From the NCBI RefSeq assembly GCF_026241155.1, contig NZ_JAPFGP010000002.1, positions 1 to 64,000 on the forward strand: DNA of 64,000 nt, written 5' to 3'. The notes below the pieces were generated by a model, which saw only the letters and a list, made by a program, of their open reading frames with translations, ran no database searches and was not told where the DNA came from. A program made the translations under genes and the position numbers. Below are positions 34,375 through 42,984 of this stretch, one piece after another. The DNA comes from Paucibacter sp. PLA-PC-4 (GTDB lineage Bacteria > Pseudomonadota > Gammaproteobacteria > Burkholderiales > Burkholderiaceae_C). Numbering within the stretch: the first letter of the stretch is position 1; every line of letters begins with the position of its first letter.

Positions 34375-35952
34375 ATGGCTTCCAGGACGCCGCTCTACAT
34401 CAAGATGCACGAGGCCGACAACGTCGCTATCGTGGCCAACGAGGGCGGGCTCGATGCCGGCACGCGCTTCGCCGACGGGCTGACGCTCGTGGACCGGGTG
34501 CCGCAGGGCCACAAGCTGGCGCTGACGGACCTGGCCGCCGGCGCGGCCGTGCGGCGCTACAACGTCGTGATCGGCCGCATGGTCAAGGCCGTGCCGGCCG
34601 GCAGCTGGATCCACGAGCGTTTGCTGGAGATGCCCGAGGCCCGCTCGCTGGAGGGCCTGCCGATTGCCACTGCGCAGCGCGAGCCGCTGCCGCCGCTGGA
34701 GGGCCACAGCTTCGAGGGCTACCGCAATGCCGACGGCTCGGTCGGCACGCGCAACATCCTGGCGATCACGCAGACCGTGCAGTGCGTGTCCGGCGTGGTG
34801 GACTTCGCGGTCGAGCGCATCAAGCGCGAGCTGCTGCCGAAGTACCCGAACGTCGACGACGTGGTGGCGCTGGAGCATGGCTACGGCTGCGGCGTCGCGA
34901 TCGACGCGCCGGATGCGGTGGTGCCGATCCGTACGCTGCGCAATATCACCTTGAACCCGAATTTCGGCAACGAGGTGATGGTGGTCAGCCTGGGCTGCGA
35001 GAAGCTGCAGCCGGAGCGCCTGTTGCCGCCCGGCACCTTCGCCATCGCGCCGGAGCAAGCGAAGGGCGAGGGTGTTGGCGCCGATGTCGTCTGCTTGCAG
35101 GACGGCGCCCATGTCGGCTTCATGAGCATGATCGACTCCATTCTGCGCACCGCCGAGCAGCACCTGAAGCGCCTGGATGCGCGCCGGCGCGAGACCGTGC
35201 CGGCCAGCGCGCTGGTGGTGGGCGTGCAGTGCGGCGGCAGCGATGCATTCTCCGGTGTCACCGCCAATCCGGCGGTGGGCTTTTGCACCGACCTGCTGGT
35301 GCGCGCTGGCGCCACCGTGATGTTCTCCGAGACCACCGAGGTACGCGACGGCATCGCCCAGCTGACCGCGCGGGCCGCCAGCCCCGAGATTGCCGACGCG
35401 ATGATCCGCGAGATGGCCTGGTACGACGCATACCTGAAGCGCGGCAGCGCCGACCGCAGCGCCAACACCACACCCGGCAACAAGAAGGGCGGCCTCTCCA
35501 ATATCGTCGAGAAGGCCATGGGCTCCATCGTCAAGAGCGGCAGCGCACCGATCAGCGGCGTGCTCTCGCCCGGCGAGAAGCTCAGCGACCGCGGCATCCG
35601 CGCCGGCCTGGTCTACGCCGCCACACCCGCCAGCGACTTCATTTGCGGCACCCTGCAGCTGGCCGCCGGCATGAATCTGCATGTCTTCACCACCGGCCGC
35701 GGCACCCCCTACGGCCTGGCCGAATGCCCGGTCATCAAGGTGGCGACGCGCAGCGAGCTGGCGCGGCGTTGGCACGACCTGATGGACATCAATGCGGGCC
35801 GCATCGCCGACGGCGAGGCCACGATAGCGGAGGTCGGCTGGGAGATGTTCCGCCTGATGCTGGACGTGGCCAGCGGCCGCAAGAAGACCTGGGCCGAGCA
35901 GTGGCAGCTGCACAATCAGCTGGTGCTCTTCAACCCGGCGCCGGTGACCTGA
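34375..35952 (+). CDS. garD: Galactarate dehydratase (GarD, UxaA/SdaA-like family)
   Basis: This 525-aa iron-dependent enzyme dehydrates galactarate to 5-keto-4-deoxy-glucarate. It aligns along its whole length with E. coli GarD as I recall it: [94 protein letters not shown] and [18 protein letters not shown]. The N-terminal ~90 residues form the SAF-like lid. It is third in the operon and repeats the reaction expected of the enolase-type enzyme two genes upstream. Confidence 0.95.
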   Translation: MASRTPLYIKMHEADNVAIVANEGGLDAGTRFADGLTLVDRVPQGHKLALTDLAAGAAVRRYNVVIGRMVKAVPAGSWIHERLLEMPEARSLEGLPIATAQREPLPPLEGHSFEGYRNADGSVGTRNILAITQTVQCVSGVVDFAVERIKRELLPKYPNVDDVVALEHGYGCGVAIDAPDAVVPIRTLRNITLNPNFGNEVMVVSLGCEKLQPERLLPPGTFAIAPEQAKGEGVGADVVCLQDGAHVGFMSMIDSILRTAEQHLKRLDARRRETVPASALVVGVQCGGSDAFSGVTANPAVGFCTDLLVRAGATVMFSETTEVRDGIAQLTARAASPEIADAMIREMAWYDAYLKRGSADRSANTTPGNKKGGLSNIVEKAMGSIVKSGSAPISGVLSPGEKLSDRGIRAGLVYAATPASDFICGTLQLAAGMNLHVFTTGRGTPYGLAECPVIKVATRSELARRWHDLMDINAGRIADGEATIAEVGWEMFRLMLDVASGRKKTWAEQWQLHNQLVLFNPAPVT

Positions 35953-36037
35953 ACGCCTTGTTTCAGCCCTGTTCGGCCGGCGGACCGATAATCGCGACCC
36001 CTTCACCGGGACTTTCCCCGTATCTACTGGATAACTG

Positions 36038-36316
36038 ATGAACAAAAGTGAACTGATCGAAAGCATCGCCACCAAGAGCGGCGTCACCCGTGCTGCCGCC
36101 ACCACGATGCTGGACGCCGCCCTGGGCACGATCACCGAAGCCCTGGTTGCGGGCGACTCCGTGGCCCTGGTCGGCTTCGGCACCTTCAAGGTCGGCGAGC
36201 GCGCCGCCCGCACCGGCAAGAACCCGGCCACCGGCGAAGCGCTGGAAATCGCCGCCGCCACGGTGCCCAAGTTCACCGCCGGCAAGGCCCTCAAGGACGC
36301 CGTGAACAGCAAGTAA
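36038..36316 (+). CDS. hupB: DNA-binding protein HU
   Basis: HU (92 aa) is a small histone-like protein that bends and compacts DNA. The sequence is complete: [20 protein letters not shown], then [20 protein letters not shown] and [20 protein letters not shown], ending [12 protein letters not shown] forms a dimer whose arms contain the NPATG loop that inserts into the minor groove. A GATAAT 46 bp upstream could be a -10 box. A strong terminator follows, so the gene is probably monocistronic. Confidence 0.96.
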   Translation: MNKSELIESIATKSGVTRAAATTMLDAALGTITEALVAGDSVALVGFGTFKVGERAARTGKNPATGEALEIAAATVPKFTAGKALKDAVNSK

Positions 36317-36343
36317 GGCATCAAGACCTCGGTCTTGATCAGA

Positions 36344-36376
36344 AGGGCGCCGTCATCGCGACGAGCGCCCTTTTTT
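36344..36376 (+). terminator. Rho-independent terminator after hupB
   Basis: A stem AGGGCGC with GCGCCCT is followed by six T. A second perfect inverted repeat, ATCAAGAC-CTCG-GTCTTGAT, lies just before it (36320-36339). The pair lies 3-60 nt after the HU stop and should end its transcript. Confidence 0.88.
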
Positions 36377-36383
36377 ATCGCCG

Positions 36384-37052
36384 CTACAGCAGTGCTTTGG
36401 CTGCCTCGATGCGCAGATGCAGGGGGGCGCTGGCGTCGTTCATCACGCCCAGCAGAAAGCGGCGCGGCGCGTCCTGGCCGGCAACGGCCGACGGGGTGGG
36501 GGCGGCCGACGCGGCGTCAGCCCTTGGCACGGGCGCATCCGGCACCAGCCGTTCCAGCGCGGCGCGAAAGTCGGCGCTCTTGATCGGCTGGAGCCGGCAC
36601 AGCAGGTCCGCCTGGCCCTCGGCCCCGGGCTCGGTGTCGAGCCAGGGCTCGTCGGCAAAGACCGGCGCCAGATCGGGGGCCAGCAAGGCCGACCACAGGC
36701 CGCTGGGCAACTGGCGGGGCGGTAGGTCCCGGGCCGTGGGTGCCAGCGTCAGCCGCTGTGCTGCGATGCCGTCCAAATAGCGCCGGCGCAGCCCCTCCAG
36801 AAAGTCCAGGGCCTGCGCGGCCGGCACCGGCTCGGCGAGCGAGAACCAGAGCTGGTAGCCGTCGATGCCGTTGACGGCGATGGCCGGGGCGGGCAGTTCC
36901 AGATCGGCCTGCACTCCACGCCAGACGGCACCCAGTGCGTCCCAGTCGGCCGGCCGGGCCAGCTCCAGCAGCATTGCCCGCACCCGGCCCTCGGCAGGTT
37001 CGGCTGCAGGTAGTGCGTAGAGACGCCGCAGTTCGGTGAGCAGTCTGTTCAT
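36384..37052 (-). CDS. Hypothetical protein, 222 aa
   Basis: I do not recognise this gene. It starts MNRLLTELRRLYALP with an ATG, has no signal peptide or membrane segment and is rich in Ala, Leu and Pro. The stretch AVNGIDGYQLWFSLAEPVPA faintly recalls the 'GxHxWF..EPVPA' strand-turn of archaeo-eukaryotic primase-like proteins, but no DxD metal motif is visible, so the likeness may be superficial. A Pro/Ala linker separates a C-terminal ~35-residue piece (RRFLLGVMNDASAPLHLRIE). It is divergent from urtA. Confidence 0.68.
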   Translation of the reverse strand: MNRLLTELRRLYALPAAEPAEGRVRAMLLELARPADWDALGAVWRGVQADLELPAPAIAVNGIDGYQLWFSLAEPVPAAQALDFLEGLRRRYLDGIAAQRLTLAPTARDLPPRQLPSGLWSALLAPDLAPVFADEPWLDTEPGAEGQADLLCRLQPIKSADFRAALERLVPDAPVPRADAASAAPTPSAVAGQDAPRRFLLGVMNDASAPLHLRIEAAKALL

Positions 37053-37085
37053 CGGCGGAACTCTACCGCGTCGGCCGCCAGCAAC

Positions 37086-37101
37086 TACGCCAGATGGCGT
37101 A
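37086..37101. promoter_or_regulatory. Palindrome upstream of urtA
   Basis: TACGCCA-GA-TGGCGTA is an inverted repeat with 7-bp perfect arms in the 125-bp gap between urtA and the divergent hypothetical gene, 77 bp before the urtA ATG. The TACG...CGTA form is compatible with a dimeric helix-turn-helix protein such as a LuxR-type response regulator. No regulator can be assigned from the sequence. Confidence 0.5.
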
Positions 37102-37177
37102 TTCCTGAACCGGCGCCACCTCGTGAGACTGGGTCCAGTTCCAAGCCTGACCCCAACCCCCTCCTGGAGACCCCGCC

Positions 37178-38455
37178 ATGAAGCTTGTATCGCGCCGCAC
37201 CCTGAACCTGTCCGCCCTGGCCTTGGGCATTGCCGGCCTGGGCCTGCCCGTGTCCTCAGCAATGGCCGCCGACACCATCAAGGTGGGCGTGCTGCACAGC
37301 CTGTCCGGCACGATGGCGATCTCGGAGACGGTGTTGAAGGACACCGTGCTGATGGCCATCGACGAGATCAATGCCAAGGGCGGCCTCCTGGGCAAGAAGC
37401 TGGAGCCGGTGGTGGTCGACCCGGCGTCGAACTGGCCGCTGTTCGCCGAAAAGGCCAAGCAACTGATCTCGCAGGACAAGGTCGCCGCCGTATTCGGCTG
37501 CTGGACCTCGGTGTCGCGCAAATCGGTGCTGCCGGTGTTCGAGGAGCTCAACGGCCTGCTGTTCTACCCGGTGCAGTACGAAGGTGAGGAGCTGAGCAAA
37601 AACGTGTTCTACACCGGCGCCGCGCCGAACCAGCAGGCCATTCCGGCCGTTGAATACCTGATGAGCAAGGATGGCGGCTCGGCCAAGCGATTTGTGCTGC
37701 TGGGCACCGATTATGTGTATCCGCGTACCACCAACAAGATCCTGCGCGCCTTCCTGAAGAGCAAGGGGGTGGCCGACGCCGACATCATGGAGGAGTACAC
37801 CCCCTTCGGTCACTCAGACTACCAAGGCATCATCGCCAAGATCAAGAAGTTCAGCGCCGAGGGCAAGAAGACGGCCGTGGTGTCGACCATCAACGGCGAC
37901 TCCAACGTGCCCTTCTACAAAGAACTGGGCAACCAGGGGCTGAAGGCGACCGATGTGCCGGTGGTGGCCTTCTCGGTCGGCGAGGAGGAGCTGCGCGGCG
38001 TCGACACGAAGCCGCTGGTGGGCCACCTGGCCGCCTGGAACTATTTCATGTCGATCAAGAACCCGGCTAACACTGAGTTCACGAAAAAGTGGGCAGCCTA
38101 TGCGAAGGCCAAGAACATCCCTGGCCACAAGGACAAGCCGCTGACCAATGACCCGATGGAGGCGACCTATATCGGCTTCAATATGTGGGCCCAGGCGGTC
38201 ACCAAGGCCAAGAGCACCGATACCGACAAGGTCATCGCCGCGATGGCCGGCCAGACCTTCAAGGCCCCGGGCGGCTTCACCAGCACGATGGACGCGAAGA
38301 ACCACCATCTGCATAAGCCCGTCTTCATCGGCGAAGTGAAGGCCGACGGCCAGTTCAATGTAGTTTGGAAGACGCCGGGCCCGGTCAAGGCCCAGCCGTG
38401 GAGCCCATACATCCCCGAGAACAAAGGCAAGAAGGACGAGCCCGTGACGAAGTAA
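37178..38455 (+). CDS. urtA: Urea ABC transporter substrate-binding protein
   Basis: UrtA (425 aa) binds urea in the periplasm for the UrtBCDE importer. It has a signal with a twin-arginine look (SRRTLNLSALALGIAG, cleavage after AMA). Then come the family strands IKVGVLHSLSGTMAISETVL, FGCWTSVSRKSVLPVFEELN, LLFYPVQYEGEE, GAAPNQQAIPAVEY and STINGDSNVPFYKEL. These UrtA-specific stretches separate it from the branched amino-acid binding proteins. GGAG precedes the ATG. It is the first gene of a complete urtABCDE operon, with 25 nt to urtB. Confidence 0.96.
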   Translation: MKLVSRRTLNLSALALGIAGLGLPVSSAMAADTIKVGVLHSLSGTMAISETVLKDTVLMAIDEINAKGGLLGKKLEPVVVDPASNWPLFAEKAKQLISQDKVAAVFGCWTSVSRKSVLPVFEELNGLLFYPVQYEGEELSKNVFYTGAAPNQQAIPAVEYLMSKDGGSAKRFVLLGTDYVYPRTTNKILRAFLKSKGVADADIMEEYTPFGHSDYQGIIAKIKKFSAEGKKTAVVSTINGDSNVPFYKELGNQGLKATDVPVVAFSVGEEELRGVDTKPLVGHLAAWNYFMSIKNPANTEFTKKWAAYAKAKNIPGHKDKPLTNDPMEATYIGFNMWAQAVTKAKSTDTDKVIAAMAGQTFKAPGGFTSTMDAKNHHLHKPVFIGEVKADGQFNVVWKTPGPVKAQPWSPYIPENKGKKDEPVTK

Positions 38456-38480
38456 TCAATCTCATCGCCACGGAGTCGTG

Positions 38481-40040
38481 ATGATCAAGCGCCTGCTCAG
38501 AGCAGGTGCTTGGCTGCTGTTTTTCGGCAGCCAAGTACCTCTTGCCCACGCCCTGACCCTGCAACAAGCCCGCGCCATCGCCAGCGGCGAGACAGATGAG
38601 CGCATTGCTGCGCTCAATGCGGCGGCCGCCGGCGCCGAGCCGGGCTTGGCCGCGTTTGTGCAGGCCTTGCTAGACGATGAGGTCAAACTGACGCCCGAAC
38701 AGGTACTGGTCATCAAGGGCGACCAGACCGTGCCTGAGGGTGCCGAGGATGTGACGAACAACAACCGCATGCGCGGCGCGCTGCAGGCCGCTCTGGCGGC
38801 GCTGAAGCTGTTTTCTCCTGAGCTCACGACGCGCCGCGAGGCCGTGGTCGAGCTGGGCAAGCAGACGCTGGACGAGTCCCAGCTGCCGCTGCTGGACAAG
38901 GCCTTGGCCAGCGAGAGCGACGATGGCATCAAGACAAAGTTGTCCTTGATGCGTGCGGCCCTGGTGATCGCCTCGCCCGACAAGGCCAGGCGCCTGGAGG
39001 CCGCGCAGCAGCTGGCGGGCGCCAGCGACCCGGCGGTGCGCAGCCTCTTGATCGAGCGCATTGCGGCCGAGGCAGATGCCGAGGTCAAAAGCGCGCTGTC
39101 GCAGGCTCTGTCCAAGCTGGAGGGCCGCCTGGCCTGGGGCGAGCGCCTGGGCCTGATATTCACCGGCGTGAGCCTCGGCAGCATCCTGCTGCTGGTCGCG
39201 CTGGGCCTGGCCATCACTTACGGACTGATGGGCGTGATCAACATGGCGCACGGCGAGCTGATGATGATCGGTGCCTATGCAACCTATGTTGTGCAGAACC
39301 TGTTCCGCAGCTATCTGCCCGGCGCGTTTGACTACTACGTGCTACTGGCGATCCCCGCCTCATTTTTGGCTGCAGCAGTGGTCGGGGCGGTGCTGGAGCG
39401 CAGCATCATCCGCTGGCTCTACGGCCGGCCGCTGGAGACCCTGCTGGCCACCTGGGGCATCAGCTTGGTGCTGATGCAGGCGGTGCGCAGCCTGTTTGGC
39501 GCGCAGAACGTACCGGTGGAAAACCCAGCCTGGCTGTCCGGCGGCTTCGCTCTGATGAGCAATCTGACCCTGCCCTACAACCGCATTGCCATCATCGGCT
39601 TTGCCTTGCTGGTACTCGCCGGCGTGGCGCTGCTGATTGCAAAGACGCGGCTGGGTCTGTTCGTGCGCGGCGTCACGCAGAACCGCCGCATGGCCGCTTG
39701 CATGGGCGTCAACACCGCCCGCATCGACACTTATGCCTTCTCGCTGGGCGCCGGCATCGCCGGTCTGGCCGGCTGCGCGTTGAGCCAGGTCGGCAATGTC
39801 GGACCGGACCTTGGCCAAAGCTATATCGTCGACAGCTTCATGGTCGTGGTGCTGGGCGGCGTCGGCCAGCTGGCCGGCACCGTGATCGCGGCGCTGGGTC
39901 TGGGAATCCTGAACAAGCTGCTGGAGGATTGGACCGGTGCGGTGCTGGCCAAGATCATGGTGCTGGTCTTCATCGTCGTCTTCATCCAGAAGCGGCCACA
40001 AGGACTGTTCGCGATGAAGGGCCGGAGCGCGGAAGCATGA
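38481..40040 (+). CDS. urtB: Urea ABC transporter permease UrtB
   Basis: UrtB (519 aa) is one of two membrane subunits of the urea importer. It begins with a signal peptide (LFFGSQVPLAHA) and about 200 periplasmic residues of helical, HEAT-like sequence, as is normal for UrtB and not found in LivH. The permease domain follows with SLGSILLLVALGLAITYGLM, VINMAHGELMMIGAYATYV and GVTQNRRMAACMGVNTARID. It starts at ATG, 5 nt after CGGAG, and its stop overlaps the urtC start (ATGA). Confidence 0.95.
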   Translation: MIKRLLRAGAWLLFFGSQVPLAHALTLQQARAIASGETDERIAALNAAAAGAEPGLAAFVQALLDDEVKLTPEQVLVIKGDQTVPEGAEDVTNNNRMRGALQAALAALKLFSPELTTRREAVVELGKQTLDESQLPLLDKALASESDDGIKTKLSLMRAALVIASPDKARRLEAAQQLAGASDPAVRSLLIERIAAEADAEVKSALSQALSKLEGRLAWGERLGLIFTGVSLGSILLLVALGLAITYGLMGVINMAHGELMMIGAYATYVVQNLFRSYLPGAFDYYVLLAIPASFLAAAVVGAVLERSIIRWLYGRPLETLLATWGISLVLMQAVRSLFGAQNVPVENPAWLSGGFALMSNLTLPYNRIAIIGFALLVLAGVALLIAKTRLGLFVRGVTQNRRMAACMGVNTARIDTYAFSLGAGIAGLAGCALSQVGNVGPDLGQSYIVDSFMVVVLGGVGQLAGTVIAALGLGILNKLLEDWTGAVLAKIMVLVFIVVFIQKRPQGLFAMKGRSAEA

Positions 40041-41173
40041 TGAACAAACCCGTCACTCCCAACTCCACCGCATTGCTGCAGCCGCCACGCGGCCTGCTGT
40101 CCCCCGCCGGCTGGCTGGCCGTGGCCACGTGCCTGCTGGTTGTGGCCATCATCGTCCCGTTGTTGAACCTGGCCATGCCAGAGGGTCATGTCTTGCACAT
40201 GAGCGACTACGCGGTGGGCCTGGTTGGCAAGATCATGTGCTACGCGATCTGCGCGCTGGCGATGGACCTGATCTGGGGCTACACCGGCATCCTGAGCCTG
40301 GGTCATGGCCTGTTCTTCGCGCTGGGTGGCTACGGCATGGGCATGTACCTGATGCGCCAGATCGGCCGCGACGGTAATTACCAGAGCGATCTGCCCGACT
40401 TCATGGTCTTCCTGGACTGGAAGGCGCTGCCCTGGCACTGGGCCCTGAGCGAATCCTTCGTGCTGCAGATGTTGCTGGTGCTGCTGGTGCCGGGACTCCT
40501 GGCGTTTGTGTTCGGCTATTTCGCCTTTCGCTCACGCATCAAGGGCGTGTACTTCTCGATCATCACGCAGGCGCTGACCTTTGCCGCGATGCTCCTGTTC
40601 TTTCGCAACGAGACCGGTTTCGGCGGCAACAACGGCTTCACAGATTTCAAGCGCATCCTCGATGTGCCGCTGGCGCAGCCGTCCACCCGTATGGTTCTTT
40701 TTGTCATCACCGGGCTTGTGCTGATTGCCTTCTTCCTGATGGCGCGCTGGATTGTGCAGAGCAAGTTCGGTCGCGTGCTTCAGGCCATCCGCGATGCCGA
40801 GAGTCGCGTGATGTTCACCGGCTACAACCCCTTGGCCTACAAGCTCGCGATCTGGGTGCTGTCGGCGCTGATGTGCGCTGTGGCGGGCGCGCTCTATGTA
40901 CCCCAGGTCGGCATCATCAATCCCGGGGAGATGTCGGCGGCAGCCTCGATCGAGATCGCGATCTGGACGGCAGTCGGTGGCCGCGCGACGCTGATCGGCC
41001 CCATCGTCGGCGCCTTCTTCGTCAATGGCGCCAAGAGCTGGTTCACCCAGGCCTTCCCCGAGTTCTGGCTGTACTTCCTCGGCGCGCTCTTTATCGCGGT
41101 GACCCTGTTCCTGCCGAACGGCATCGTCGGCCTGTTCAGGAAAATCACGGGCAAGCAGGGAGAGCGCGCATGA
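40037..41173 (+). CDS. urtC: Urea ABC transporter permease UrtC
   Basis: UrtC (378 aa) is the second membrane subunit, related to LivM. After a short cytoplasmic start come about nine helices, with CALAMDLIWGYTGILSLGHG, GVYFSIITQALTFAAMLLFF and NETGFGGNNGFTDFKRIL as family marks. The coupling loop is LQAIRDAESRVMFTGYNPLA. It overlaps urtB and urtD by 4 nt each, so the three are translationally coupled. Confidence 0.96.
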   Translation: MMNKPVTPNSTALLQPPRGLLSPAGWLAVATCLLVVAIIVPLLNLAMPEGHVLHMSDYAVGLVGKIMCYAICALAMDLIWGYTGILSLGHGLFFALGGYGMGMYLMRQIGRDGNYQSDLPDFMVFLDWKALPWHWALSESFVLQMLLVLLVPGLLAFVFGYFAFRSRIKGVYFSIITQALTFAAMLLFFRNETGFGGNNGFTDFKRILDVPLAQPSTRMVLFVITGLVLIAFFLMARWIVQSKFGRVLQAIRDAESRVMFTGYNPLAYKLAIWVLSALMCAVAGALYVPQVGIINPGEMSAAASIEIAIWTAVGGRATLIGPIVGAFFVNGAKSWFTQAFPEFWLYFLGALFIAVTLFLPNGIVGLFRKITGKQGERA

Positions 41174-42054
41174 CGCCCGAGCTGATGGAAGAGGGCAGCA
41201 AGCTGCGCAGCGAGCATGAGAGCAAGCTCGCCGCGCTGCAGGCGGGCTCGTCGGGCGGCTCGGCATCGTTTGGGCGCCTGCTGACGGCCGGTACCCCCGA
41301 CTTTGCCCACGGTGTGGCGCTGTATCTGGACGACATCACCGTCTCCTTCGATGGCTTCAGGGCGTTGAATCAGCTGAGCCTGGCGATCAATGTCGGCGAG
41401 TTGCGCTGCATCATTGGTCCCAACGGCGCCGGTAAGACCACGATGATGGATGTGATCACCGGCAAGACCCGGCCCGATCAGGGCACGGTCAGTTTCGGCC
41501 AGAACATCGACCTGTTGCGCCTGCGCGAGAACCAGATCGCCCAGATCGGCGTCGGCCGCAAGTTTCAGAAGCCGACCGTCTACGAGCAGCTGAGCGTCTT
41601 CGAGAACCTGGAGCTGGCACTCAGCGCCGACCGCCGCGCCCGCGCCAGCCTGTTCGCGCGACTATCGGGCGCGCAGCTGGACCGTATCGCCGAGATCCTG
41701 CAGCTGATCCACCTGTTGCCCGAGGCGCATCGCCAGGCCGGACTTTTGTCACATGGCCAAAAGCAATGGTTGGAGATCGGCATGCTGCTGATGCAGGACC
41801 CCAAACTACTGCTGCTGGACGAACCGGTGGCAGGCATGACCGACGAAGAGACCGAACGCACCGCCGAGCTGTTCCTCTCGCTGGAGGGGCAGCATTCGCT
41901 GGTGGTGGTCGAGCACGATATGAAGTTCGTCGACCAACTGACCGAAGGTAAGAAGAAGGTCACGGTGCTGCATGAGGGCTCAGTGCTTGCTGAGGGCTTG
42001 TTGTCCGAGGTGCAGGCCAATGAGAAGGTGGTGGAGGTGTACCTTGGGCGTTGA
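41170..42054 (+). CDS. urtD: Urea ABC transporter ATP-binding protein UrtD
   Basis: UrtD (294 aa) is an ATPase of the urea importer. It has Walker A (GPNGAGKTT), a UrtD-specific signature LSHGQKQWLEIGMLL in place of the usual LSGGQ, and Walker B LLLLDEPVAGM. An N-terminal extension of about 45 residues (MTPELMEEGSKLRSEHESKL) precedes the domain; it is variable in the family. It is coupled to urtC by ATGA and followed after 4 nt by urtE. Confidence 0.96.
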   Translation: MTPELMEEGSKLRSEHESKLAALQAGSSGGSASFGRLLTAGTPDFAHGVALYLDDITVSFDGFRALNQLSLAINVGELRCIIGPNGAGKTTMMDVITGKTRPDQGTVSFGQNIDLLRLRENQIAQIGVGRKFQKPTVYEQLSVFENLELALSADRRARASLFARLSGAQLDRIAEILQLIHLLPEAHRQAGLLSHGQKQWLEIGMLLMQDPKLLLLDEPVAGMTDEETERTAELFLSLEGQHSLVVVEHDMKFVDQLTEGKKKVTVLHEGSVLAEGLLSEVQANEKVVEVYLGR

Positions 42055-42058
42055 TCAC

Positions 42059-42787
42059 ATGCTGAAAGTCGACAACATCCACCAGGCCTACGGCGGCTCT
42101 CACATCCTGCGCGGCCTCAGCTTCGAGGCCAAGCTTGGCGAGATCACGGTGATACTCGGGCGCAACGGCGTCGGCAAGACCACGTTGCTGAAGAGCCTGA
42201 TGGGCGTGGTGCCGATCAAGAGTGGTGGGTTGAACCTGGACGGGCAGGACATCGCCAAGCTGACGTCCTACGAGCGCGTGCGGCACGGCATCGGCTATGT
42301 GCCGCAAGGCCGCGAGATTTTTGGCCGGCTGACAGTCGAGGACAATCTGCGCATGGGCCTGGCCTACAAGAGTGGCAGCACGGCGATCCCGGCGCAGCTC
42401 TTCGAGCTGTTCCCAGTGCTCAAGGCCATGATCAATCGTCGCGGTGGCGACCTCTCGGGCGGTCAGCAGCAGCAGCTGGCAATTGCCCGCGCGCTGGCGG
42501 CTGGCCCCAAACTCATCATCCTTGACGAGCCCACCGAAGGCATCCAGCCCAGCATCATCAAGGACATCGGCCGCGTACTTCGCCAACTGGCTGACGAAGG
42601 CTTGGAGATCGCCGGCCGGGACGGTAAGAAGAAGCATCGCATGGCGGTGATCCTGGTCGAGCAGTACTACGATTTTGCCGAGGAACTGGCCGACCAATAC
42701 CTGGTGATGGAGCGCGGCGAATTCGTCGCTCGCGGCCGTGGTGAGGACATGCAGCGCGACGGCGTGCGCGAGCGCGTCTCGATCTAG
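42059..42787 (+). CDS. urtE: Urea ABC transporter ATP-binding protein UrtE
   Basis: UrtE (242 aa) is the second ATPase, of the LivF type. Walker A is GRNGVGKTT, the signature LSGGQQQQLAIARALA and Walker B LIILDEPTEG. IGYVPQGREIFGRLTVEDNL is typical. It starts at ATG within 4 nt of the urtD stop and closes the urt operon. No plus-strand terminator is visible after it; the hairpin in this gap is oriented for the chemoreceptor gene. Confidence 0.96.
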   Translation: MLKVDNIHQAYGGSHILRGLSFEAKLGEITVILGRNGVGKTTLLKSLMGVVPIKSGGLNLDGQDIAKLTSYERVRHGIGYVPQGREIFGRLTVEDNLRMGLAYKSGSTAIPAQLFELFPVLKAMINRRGGDLSGGQQQQLAIARALAAGPKLIILDEPTEGIQPSIIKDIGRVLRQLADEGLEIAGRDGKKKHRMAVILVEQYYDFAEELADQYLVMERGEFVARGRGEDMQRDGVRERVSI

Positions 42788-42795
42788 TCGCCCGC

Positions 42796-42826
42796 AAAAA
42801 AGCCCCATGACCGGGAGGCCACGGGG
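42796..42826 (-). terminator. Rho-independent terminator of the chemoreceptor gene
   Basis: Read on the minus strand, GCCCCGTG pairs with CATGGGGC (one G-U) across a 9-nt loop and is followed by six T. It lies 158 nt downstream of the chemoreceptor stop. Confidence 0.85.
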
Positions 42827-42984
42827 CAAAAGCGCTGCAGACACCGCCCGGGACACCGGACGAATCCGGCGTGGGGCTGCGGTGCGGATACAAAGTGGGT
42901 CAGCGCGGGTAGCGCAGGGCCGGGCGTGAGGACAGGCCTGCCTGCTGCTCACACAGCCTGGGCGCTATCAGTGAAGCAACCGTG

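Noticed and set aside
42796-42826. Hairpin after urtE as the urt operon terminator
   Set aside because: The run of T lies on the minus-strand side only, so it serves the chemoreceptor transcript.
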